Shown here piece after piece: positions 5,792 to 11,296 of a stretch of DNA of 23,208 nucleotides. The DNA comes from a virus. The DNA is taken from the IMG/VR virus record IMGVR_UViG_3300037231_000094, positions 1 to 23,208 of that record, one strand, 5' to 3'. Every line of letters starts with the position of its first letter. Within the stretch, counting starts at the first letter, position 1. A program made the translations under genes and the position numbers. The notes below the pieces were generated by a model, which worked only from the letters and a program-made list of their open reading frames with translations, ran no database searches and was not told the DNA's origin.

Positions 5792-7365
5792 CGCCCGAGG
5801 AGTTCAAGGCGAAGCGCGACGCCATCCTGGCCGACCCCGTCAACTACATACACTTCCACAGAGGCCAGCGGCGCTTCCTCGACCTCGTCAAGAACCCAAA
5901 GCCCGAGAGCGGCACCATCGTGGAGTTTTTGAAGGGCAACGGCGTGGGCGGGACCAAGGCCGTCATGGCGGCGTGGTCAGCGATCATGTACGGCACGCGC
6001 AATAAGGATTTTCAGGGGTCACCGTTTCACCCCCAATGGCCCTTCAAGAAGTCGGCGCGCCTACTCTCAACCAAGGAGGCCCTGAAGGACAAAGGGCCTG
6101 TGCAGGAGGCCCTGCGCTCTGTCTTCCCCGCGCGGCGTTACACGCAGGGCCGCGGCTCCGGTACCGCCTATTTCTCCGAGGGCTCCACCGACACGGGGTG
6201 GGAGTGGGACGTCCTGACCTACGACCAGTCCGTGCTGCAGGCGGCCGGCGCGAACAAGGGCCTCATCATCTTCGTGGAACCTCCTCCTCGGGACCTGTTC
6301 TACGAGTCGTGGACGCGACTACGCGGCAACGGGATGGTCCTGGTGGACATGACCCAGCTGGACATGGCGCAGTTCAACGAGGACCTCATCACGGCGGGCG
6401 CCTTGATCCTGGACGGACGCCGGGTGGGCGAGGTGCGCGTGGCCTACTCGGACGTGGAGGACGCCTGCCGCGAGCACAGTGACGGCCACCGGGCTCACAG
6501 TGCGATCGAGGCGGATGTTGCGGGATGGCCGCCAGAGGAACGTGAGGCGAGGCGCACAGGAAAGCCGCTCCGTTTGTCGGGGCGCATCTACGCGACGTGG
6601 TCCGATGCGAACGAGTTGGTGGAGCTTCCCGCATACCATCAAGAGAAGTGGGACGCGGGCCTCGTCAAGATTTCCAGCGTGATCGACCCGCACGACCGAA
6701 AGCCTTGGGCCTGCGCGTGGTTCGCCACCTTCCCGAACAACGACGTCGTGACGATCGCGGAGTGGCCCACGATTGACTTTCACGCGGCCAAGTCCAGCCC
6801 GTTGACGCAGATCGAGGAGTACCGCGCCATGATACTCGAAACCGAGGCGGCGATCGGCTACCCGATTTGGCGTCGACTCATGGACCCGAACTTCGGCGCG
6901 GCCCCGAAATCAGGATCGGGCGAGTCGGTGATGGACATGCTTCGCCAGCCGTGTCGTGCGTGCTTGGCGTATGGCCGGGACGAGGCCTTCGCCAACTGCA
7001 AGCACCGACTGGTCTACATCGGGGCCCCCAACGAGATCCGTGAAGGCCATATGTTAGTCCGCGCCGCCATTGGCGACCAGGCAAAGAACATCCGTCCGAA
7101 GTTTTACACGATGCGCGACTCCTGCCCGAACATGAACTACGGGATGCGGCGCTACGCCTACCGTGAGGAGAAGAACCCTCTCAAGGCCCTCAGCGAGAAC
7201 CCGCAGTACGTCATCAAAGATTTCCCCGACCTCCCGCGATACGGATACAATGCGAAGTTCGACAAGTGGCCAGCGACCCGTGAAGCTCTTGAACTCGTAA
7301 ATCCAAAATTCCAGAGCCACGCCACGCGCGAAGCCGAGCTCCGCAAGATCCAGCGTCCGCGCTGA
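5788..7365 (+). CDS. terL: Terminase large subunit (packaging ATPase-nuclease)
   Basis: ATG 5788 overlaps the previous stop and has AGGA upstream; product 525 aa. It powers DNA packaging and cuts concatemers. Visible parts: ATPase domain with a Walker A position FLKGNGVGGTKAVMAAW (residues 47-63), Walker B GLIIFVEPPPRDLF (Glu164), coupling motif LVDMTQLDM; then an RNase H-like nuclease with SSVIDPHDRKPWACAW (Asp300) and RRLMDPNFGA (Asp366). The DPH.RKP motif is typical of one terminase group seen in phages and prophages. Oddity: the P-loop reads GNGVGGTK, with Gly where Lys is expected and the Lys two residues later. The Walker B Asp is also Val. It is followed by an AT-rich intergenic region. 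Confidence 0.88.
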   Translation: MTPEEFKAKRDAILADPVNYIHFHRGQRRFLDLVKNPKPESGTIVEFLKGNGVGGTKAVMAAWSAIMYGTRNKDFQGSPFHPQWPFKKSARLLSTKEALKDKGPVQEALRSVFPARRYTQGRGSGTAYFSEGSTDTGWEWDVLTYDQSVLQAAGANKGLIIFVEPPPRDLFYESWTRLRGNGMVLVDMTQLDMAQFNEDLITAGALILDGRRVGEVRVAYSDVEDACREHSDGHRAHSAIEADVAGWPPEEREARRTGKPLRLSGRIYATWSDANELVELPAYHQEKWDAGLVKISSVIDPHDRKPWACAWFATFPNNDVVTIAEWPTIDFHAAKSSPLTQIEEYRAMILETEAAIGYPIWRRLMDPNFGAAPKSGSGESVMDMLRQPCRACLAYGRDEAFANCKHRLVYIGAPNEIREGHMLVRAAIGDQAKNIRPKFYTMRDSCPNMNYGMRRYAYREEKNPLKALSENPQYVIKDFPDLPRYGYNAKFDKWPATREALELVNPKFQSHATREAELRKIQRPR

Positions 7366-7389
7366 AATAAATTAGACATATAGCTTTTA

Positions 7390-7419
7390 TTGCTATTTTA
7401 TTTTCAGGTCTGTTACACT
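7390..7419 (+). promoter_or_regulatory. Putative promoter upstream of tRNA-like gene
   Basis: An AT-rich island after the terminase contains TTGCTA (7390-7395), an 18-base spacer and TACACT (7414-7419), preceded by TG as in extended -10 promoters. The -10 box equals that of the promoters at 1291 and 13958. Between it and the tRNA, CGCGCGG and CCGCGCG can pair into a hairpin. Confidence 0.5.
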
Positions 7420-7492
7420 TCATGCGGCGGGACCGGATGCGCGCGGCGGCTCAAGCTATAGACAGCCCGCGCGGTCGCGGCGACGCCAATAC

Positions 7493-7567
7493 GTCCCGGT
7501 AGCTCAGTTGATCAGAGCACCGCGCTCGGCAGCGAGGAGGTCGCGGGTTTAAATCCCGCCCGGGACT
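7493..7567 (+). tRNA. tRNA-like gene with 8-nt anticodon loop, isotype uncertain
   Basis: A full cloverleaf can be drawn: 7-bp acceptor stem GTCCCGG/CCGGGAC (7493-7499 with 7560-7566), D stem GCTC/GAGC, T stem GCGGG/CCCGC with loop TTTAAAT, 5-base variable loop. The anticodon arm (7520-7537) has 18 bases, one more than normal: CCGCG/CGAGG with one G-A mismatch and the 8-base loop CTCGGCAG. After the U33 equivalent the bases CGG would be a Pro-type anticodon, but G1-C72 and a U discriminator do not suit tRNA-Pro. The D loop has A where G19 is invariant and the T loop has U where C56 is invariant, a paired change. No CCA is encoded. It may be functional, a frameshifting tRNA, or a decaying copy. 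Confidence 0.7.
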
Positions 7568-7581
7568 CGTTCTGGGGGCTT

Positions 7582-7662
7582 ATGAAAGAGTTTGAGCCGA
7601 ACGACTGCGGATCAGGCGACGACGCGAAGGCGCGATTTCCGAAAGGGCTGATTCGGAAATGA
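7582..7662 (+). CDS. Tiny hypothetical ORF (26 aa)
   Basis: ATG 7582 follows a G-rich stretch (GGGGG) and the frame ends TGA at 7662, sharing ATGA with the next gene. The peptide (MKEFEPNDCGSGDDAKARF, then PKGLIRK) has no recognisable motif. The stop/start overlap supports translation, perhaps to couple the following gene, but it may be a leader peptide only. Confidence 0.4.
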   Translation: MKEFEPNDCGSGDDAKARFPKGLIRK

Positions 7663-7952
7663 CCCTCCACCGCCCCGACGTGCGCGCCGGCCAGATATAC
7701 GACGACGGCAAGCGTAGACTCCTCGTCGAGTCCGTCGAGACGATGAAGAAGACCGTCGGTCGCTTCCGCCAGCACTACACCTACGCGACATGCAGGGTGA
7801 TCGGCTTCGTCGCGCCGGAGAAGCGGACCAAGATCGACACCGACCGCCTCCGGTCCCGCGCCTTTGACCTCATCGTCAATCCGATCCAAGAAGACGCCTG
7901 CCCCGTGCCGCCGCGCCTCAACGATGCCGCTTTGCCGCAAGCCGAACCGTAA
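7659..7952 (+). CDS. Hypothetical protein (97 aa)
   Basis: ATG 7659 overlaps the preceding stop. The protein reads as a small beta-rich domain: VRAGQIYDDGKRRLLVESVE, then a segment YATCRVIGFV and the basic RLRSRAFDLIVNPI. The layout (G.iy.d...rr..Ve.v ... i...rl...f.li) resembles small phage or bacterial proteins of unknown function. It has a Pro-rich tail. It is the first clear member of the chain of small genes between terminase and portal. Confidence 0.6.
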   Translation: MTLHRPDVRAGQIYDDGKRRLLVESVETMKKTVGRFRQHYTYATCRVIGFVAPEKRTKIDTDRLRSRAFDLIVNPIQEDACPVPPRLNDAALPQAEP

Positions 7953-7974
7953 CCAGGAAACCCCTGGGCCGTGC

Positions 7975-7989
7975 GGCGGGGACCCCGCC
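7975..7989 (+). promoter_or_regulatory. Hairpin abutting a ribosome binding site
   Basis: GGCGGG, loop GAC, CCCGCC directly precedes AGGAGAG (7990-7996), the ribosome site of the gene at 7999. It may tune translation of that gene; this is inferred from position only. Confidence 0.3.
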
Positions 7990-7998
7990 AGGAGAGTT

Positions 7999-8313
7999 AT
8001 GAAACACCGGAAGACGACCACCTCACCCGAAGGCCCCGCCACCATCCCGAGCGGACTCTGCGCCTCGCGCGAAAAATACTGGGAAGAGAAGACGGACGCC
8101 GAGAAGATTGAATCGCTCGGCCAAGCCGTCGAGGGCCTGTCGTACCGCGTCGAGGAGTTGTTGGAGCAGAACGACCTCCTCCGCGTCCACGCCCATTCGG
8201 AAGACGGTTCGATCGTCGCCAAACTGGACGCCGTCTCCCCCCGCCAACCGCGATACGGCCACCCGCTCGGAAACCGTATCCATACGAATCCTCTTCGCCG
8301 TGAGAACCACTGA
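7999..8313 (+). CDS. Hypothetical coiled-coil protein (104 aa)
   Basis: The start at ATG 7999 is set by AGGAGAG at ideal spacing; the open frame extends upstream but without such a site. Residues 20-60 (REKYWEEKTDAEKIESLGQ, then VEGLSYRVEELLEQNDLL) form a short coiled coil of the KIE.L...V..L...V..L..H type common in uncharacterised phage proteins, ending in a small beta segment and a basic tail. It is likely a dimeric or trimeric small protein of unknown role. Confidence 0.65.
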   Translation: MKHRKTTTSPEGPATIPSGLCASREKYWEEKTDAEKIESLGQAVEGLSYRVEELLEQNDLLRVHAHSEDGSIVAKLDAVSPRQPRYGHPLGNRIHTNPLRRENH

Positions 8314-8314
8314 C

Positions 8315-8668
8315 ATGGAAGACATCGAGACTCGTCTACGCCGTCAGTTAGGCCGCGCGCTGGAAATCGCCGGAAAACATAAGGACCGCGAGCTCCGCAT
8401 CGTCCGCGGCCTCGGCGCAATCCAACAGGCCCTCGGCCGCGACGACCTCCGCAAGGCTTCCCTCGCACTCGACTCGCTCCTGCAAACCGACCTCAAGGAC
8501 GCGCGCCACGACGCCTACCAGCGGGACGTCGCCCTCCGCCTGGCGGTCCAGGTCCTACAGCGTCACGACAAAACGAAGGACATCGCGGACGCCTTGAAGG
8601 AGATCGAGACGCTGGCCCCCGACGCCTTCGAGACGCCGGAAGTCGGGGCGGGGACGGCGACGGCGTGA
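8315..8668 (+). CDS. Hypothetical helical protein (117 aa)
   Basis: ATG 8315 is one base after the previous stop. The product is almost wholly helical and charged (IETRLRRQLGRALEIAGK, LGAIQQALGRDDLRKASLAL, KDIADALKEIETLAP) with an acidic, Ala/Gly-rich tail. I do not recognise it. Its GTGA overlap with the next gene supports translation as part of the chain. Confidence 0.6.
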   Translation: MEDIETRLRRQLGRALEIAGKHKDRELRIVRGLGAIQQALGRDDLRKASLALDSLLQTDLKDARHDAYQRDVALRLAVQVLQRHDKTKDIADALKEIETLAPDAFETPEVGAGTATA

Positions 8669-9192
8669 GCGGAACCCTCCTCGACCAGACGGAGTGGGTC
8701 AAGTTCAAGACGACGCCCATCCCCGTCCCGCTCAAGTTCAGCCCCGGCGGGTTCTATCGTATCTGCGCCAAGGTCGAGTGCCGCGCCTGCGGGCGGTGGA
8801 ACAAGCAGTACGTGAGGTCCCCGCGCTACATGCGCGATCGCAACGGCGACGTCCTGCGCGACCCCATGGGCCGCCGCATCACCCTCCCGCCGCCCGACCC
8901 GAGCGCCTACGAAACCGTCTCCAAGCTCCTGCTGTGCGCGACGGAGCATATGGTGGGCTGCTTCGACAACCCCGTGACCGACCTCGGCTTCGTGTCCGAC
9001 AAGGCGCGGCCGGGGCGGCACCACCAGATCGGAAAATGCGGCCTCAACGGACACAAGACCTGCATCTGCGGCTACGTCTGGACGATCCACAAGAAGGGAT
9101 GCCCGACGGCGATGGTGCCGCGCGTGTCGCGCATGGTCGTCGCCGGCATGTCCTCATCGGTCCAGTTGATGTCCGTGCGGGGGCGCGCGTGA
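8665..9192 (+). CDS. Hypothetical Cys-rich, probably zinc-binding protein (175 aa)
   Basis: GTG 8665 overlaps the previous stop. Nine Cys fall in clusters: Cys34, Cys39, Cys42 (VECRACGRWNKQYV), Cys91, Cys99, and Cys125, Cys133, Cys135, Cys146 (IGKCGLNGHKTCICG, KKGCPT), consistent with one or two zinc ribbons. A central segment has Arg-rich and Pro-rich stretches. I do not recognise the family; a nucleic-acid-binding role would be usual for such folds but is a guess. It overlaps the next gene by GTGA. Confidence 0.6.
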   Translation: MSGTLLDQTEWVKFKTTPIPVPLKFSPGGFYRICAKVECRACGRWNKQYVRSPRYMRDRNGDVLRDPMGRRITLPPPDPSAYETVSKLLLCATEHMVGCFDNPVTDLGFVSDKARPGRHHQIGKCGLNGHKTCICGYVWTIHKKGCPTAMVPRVSRMVVAGMSSSVQLMSVRGRA

Positions 9193-9299
9193 GCGGCGCC
9201 ATCGTCACCGCCTTCATGGTCGTCACCGTCGTCCCGGCGTTCCTTGTCGCGGCTGTCCTCGGCGCCCAACTCCTCGTCATTTTGCAGAGGGACGGATGA
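9189..9299 (+). CDS. Small single-pass membrane protein (36 aa)
   Basis: GTG 9189 overlaps the previous stop and the TGA overlaps the next ATG. The peptide is a hydrophobic helix (AIVTAFMVVTVVPAFLVA, then AVLGAQLLVIL) ending QRDG, so it should sit in the inner membrane with few soluble residues. Too short to classify; small holin-like or regulatory peptides look like this. Confidence 0.5.
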   Translation: MSGAIVTAFMVVTVVPAFLVAAVLGAQLLVILQRDG

Positions 9300-9496
9300 A
9301 GCGCAAGCCACGACGCATCGACCTGTCCCGCCCCATCTCGGAGATTGCCACCGACCTCGCCACGCCGCCGACCGCCGTTCGCGAGTCATTCGTCTGGTGC
9401 GGAGTGACGATCGAGAAGCGGTTCGCCCAGCGTCCACGCGTCCAGCACCTCGAGGCGAGTCAGCCGCGCGGTTCCGTGGTGGGAGACGGGGAATGA
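9296..9496 (+). CDS. Hypothetical protein (66 aa)
   Basis: ATGA overlap with the membrane peptide gene. The product starts basic (MKRKPRRIDLSRPISEIA) and includes TPPTAVRESFVWCGVTIEK. No motif is recognised. Accepted because start and stop both overlap neighbours in the coupled chain. Confidence 0.5.
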   Translation: MKRKPRRIDLSRPISEIATDLATPPTAVRESFVWCGVTIEKRFAQRPRVQHLEASQPRGSVVGDGE

Positions 9497-9687
9497 GACG
9501 ACACGGACTCGTTGCCCGCCGCCGCGTCCTCCTGGTCGAGCAAGCTATCGTCATTGGACGCTACCAGGCCCGAAAGCGCCGTGGAGAGATTCGGGCGAGA
9601 CACGCCGTCCACTTCCATGCAGGCAACGTGACGGACTCCATCGTCCGCGCTTCCGTAGAGATGATTTACCCGGAGATTAACCTGTGA
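9493..9687 (+). CDS. Small basic hypothetical protein (64 aa)
   Basis: ATG 9493 overlaps the previous stop. The product is rich in Arg and His (RRHGLVARRRVLLVEQAIV, RYQARKRRGEIRARHAVHF) and may bind nucleic acid, though no fold is evident. The longer open frame upstream (from 9244) would cut into two other genes, so the internal ATG is preferred. Confidence 0.45.
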   Translation: MRRHGLVARRRVLLVEQAIVIGRYQARKRRGEIRARHAVHFHAGNVTDSIVRASVEMIYPEINL

Positions 9688-9794
9688 AAGAAAAGTCTCG
9701 GTGCCGCAAGGCGACGGGCCGGAAGCGCAAGCCTCGGCCGGTACGGGAATCGCCCAGTCCGTCGCAGGGGTGGCGCCCGGGAGAACAGGAATGA
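9684..9794 (+). CDS. Tiny basic ORF (36 aa)
   Basis: GTG 9684 overlaps the previous stop (GTGA) and its TGA overlaps the next ATG (9791). The peptide begins VKEKSRCRKATGRKRKPR and is very basic. Its main support is the double overlap. Confidence 0.4.
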   Translation: MKEKSRCRKATGRKRKPRPVRESPSPSQGWRPGEQE

Positions 9795-10009
9795 GCGACG
9801 ACGCCCCCCCGCGCGCCCTGACTATCCGCGTCGGAGATATGGTGTTCACCGACGTGCGGGACTACATCATCTTGGTGCGTCAGTCCGACAACGGGATCGC
9901 ATCGCACACGTCGTCCGTCTGTTGGGCCGACGGTGCAATGAAGAAGGTCCGGGCGGAGATCGAGGTCAACAACTTTCGGGATGCGTCAAAGGACGAGGAC
10001 AGTGAGTAA
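9791..10009 (+). CDS. Hypothetical protein (72 aa)
   Basis: ATG 9791 follows GAGAACAGGA and overlaps the previous stop. The sequence suggests a small beta barrel (LTIRVGDMVFTDVRDYIIL, then SSVCWADGAMKKVRAEIEV) with an acidic tail. I do not recognise it; SH3-like small phage proteins look similar, but this is only an impression. Confidence 0.55.
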   Translation: MSDDAPPRALTIRVGDMVFTDVRDYIILVRQSDNGIASHTSSVCWADGAMKKVRAEIEVNNFRDASKDEDSE

Positions 10010-10181
10010 GAATCCATCCGACCACCGTAAGAAGAAGCCGCGCCAGAATCGCGCAACTAAACGCGCCAAATCGGCGCGATCGGTCAGCGCGTCTGGTTCC
10101 GACGTGACCAACGTCGCCCGCGCCGCGATCTTCGGGCTCAGTGACGACGATATGCCGTCCGAGGAGTTCATGCGGTCATGA
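10002..10181 (+). CDS. Small basic hypothetical protein (59 aa)
   Basis: GTG 10002 is preceded by AGGACGAGGA and overlaps the previous gene by eight bases. The first half is strongly basic (HRKKKPRQNRATKRAKSAR), the second half acidic (FGLSDDDMPSEEFMRS). A DNA- or RNA-binding role is possible. It overlaps the next gene by ATGA. Confidence 0.5.
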   Translation: MSKNPSDHRKKKPRQNRATKRAKSARSVSASGSDVTNVARAAIFGLSDDDMPSEEFMRS

Positions 10182-10399
10182 ACGATCCGAGGATAATCGT
10201 CGCGGCCGTCTGGTTGACGCTGTTCTTGTGCATCCTTGGGATCGCTTTAATCATGGACCTTTGGCGGCTGGACCGCATATACGGGCGCGGCACGCCATTC
10301 GCGTCCTGCGCGATGATCGTTGCCGGCGTGACGCTGATTAGCATCGCGGCGGTCATCCTATCGCACGTCTACTTCTTCAGAACCAACGGAGCACCATGA
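10178..10399 (+). CDS. Small membrane protein with two transmembrane segments (73 aa)
   Basis: ATGA overlap with the previous gene. Hydrophobic helices at about residues 7-27 (IVAAVWLTLFLCILGIALI) and 43-66 (ASCAMIVAGVTLISIAAVIL) are joined by a charged loop (WRLDRIYGRGTP). The size and two-helix hairpin resemble class II holins or antiholins, which make lesions in the inner membrane at lysis. No endolysin is seen nearby, so this remains a guess. Confidence 0.55.
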   Translation: MNDPRIIVAAVWLTLFLCILGIALIMDLWRLDRIYGRGTPFASCAMIVAGVTLISIAAVILSHVYFFRTNGAP

Positions 10400-10809
10400 A
10401 AATTTCCGCCCTGGTCGACGCCTACCGCCGCCTGCCGCAGCACACGCGCTTCGCCATCGAGGTCGTCCTGAGCCTGTTCATCGCCGTCTTCGGCGGCTTC
10501 CTCGCGGCCAAGACCGGCGGCAAGCTGAACGCTAAGGCGAACGGCGACATCCGGGCGGCGGCGGCGCAGGAGAGGATTGCGGAGGCGCTTGAGAGGGCTT
10601 ACCCACCGCGAGCGCCGCTGTCGGAGCCGTCTCTGCTCAGAGACTTGCAGGCTCGATCGGATGCCTCGCGCGCGAGATCGCTGAAGATGTTAGACCAAAT
10701 CCTGATTGACCTCAAGCCCATCCCTGGCCCTGACCCCGAGCCGTGCGAAAACGCCATGACGTCCAAAGGCGCGGACGCCCGCTTCGCCCAGTACGCCTGC
10801 GCCCAATGA
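10396..10809 (+). CDS. Membrane-anchored helical protein (137 aa)
   Basis: ATG 10396 follows GGAG and overlaps the previous stop. One transmembrane segment near the N-terminus (AIEVVLSLFIAVFGGFLAA, residues 20-38) is followed by a long Ala-rich charged helix (NGDIRAAAAQERIAEALERA) and a Pro-rich region. N-terminal anchor plus coiled helix is the layout of inner-membrane spanins, and the next two genes also have N-terminal membrane segments; a lysis role is inferred only. Confidence 0.5.
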   Translation: MKISALVDAYRRLPQHTRFAIEVVLSLFIAVFGGFLAAKTGGKLNAKANGDIRAAAAQERIAEALERAYPPRAPLSEPSLLRDLQARSDASRARSLKMLDQILIDLKPIPGPDPEPCENAMTSKGADARFAQYACAQ

Positions 10810-11078
10810 AGTCCTACATCTCCGCCCCGCGCCGCGCGTGGTCACCCGAGTTCTGCGTCACCTTCTGGGGCCTCATGATCCTGACGACGGTCGCGGCCTT
10901 CGGCCTCTACGTCCAAGGAGAGCAGGTTGAGTCAGACGACTCCCGCGGCACCCGACTCGCCGCCGAAGAGAAGTGGTCCTACGAGCAGAAGAACAAGTTT
11001 CTCCGGGACTCCTTGCGCGAGCCAATGCCGTCCTGGGCAAGGAACCTAAAAAGAGCGGTTATTGGGGACGACCAGTGA
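10806..11078 (+). CDS. Single-pass membrane protein (90 aa)
   Basis: ATG 10806 overlaps the previous stop; the upstream in-frame extension would lie wholly inside the previous gene. One hydrophobic segment (FCVTFWGLMILTTVAAFGLY, about residues 17-36) precedes a charged helical tail (RLAAEEKWSYEQKNKFLRD). No family recognised. It could be part of a small membrane-protein set with the genes on both sides. Confidence 0.5.
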   Translation: MKSYISAPRRAWSPEFCVTFWGLMILTTVAAFGLYVQGEQVESDDSRGTRLAAEEKWSYEQKNKFLRDSLREPMPSWARNLKRAVIGDDQ

Positions 11079-11296
11079 TAAAGTTTCTTTTCGGGGCGGT
11101 TGTGGCTGGTATCGCGATCGCGGTCAACGCCGTCATGTTCGTCGGGTGCGGACCCGTGATCCACTACCCGTCCTGCGGGGCGTATCAGCACCGATTAACC
11201 GACGGGGCGGACTGCCGTGAGTGTGTGGACCGAGATGGAAGCCATTTTGCCCAGTGCCACTCGTTCCAAAGATGGAATCCGTCGGAGGAGAAATGA
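11075..11296 (+). CDS. Small Cys-rich putative lipoprotein (73 aa)
   Basis: GTG 11075 overlaps the previous stop. A hydrophobic N-terminus (KFLFGAVVAGIAIAVNAVMF) runs to VGC at Cys25, a possible though imperfect lipobox. The exported part has four more Cys (34, 47, 50, 61), suggesting disulfides or a metal site. A small lipoprotein after single-pass membrane proteins recalls outer-membrane spanins, but the Cys-rich tail is unlike most. Its end supplies GGAGGAG, the ribosome site of the portal gene. Confidence 0.5.
   Translation: MIKFLFGAVVAGIAIAVNAVMFVGCGPVIHYPSCGAYQHRLTDGADCRECVDRDGSHFAQCHSFQRWNPSEEK

Noticed and set aside
7422-7502. 26-codon ORF between the promoter at 7390 and the tRNA
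   Set aside because: Its ATG is too close to the -10 box and its stop lies inside the tRNA acceptor/D region; no ribosome site.
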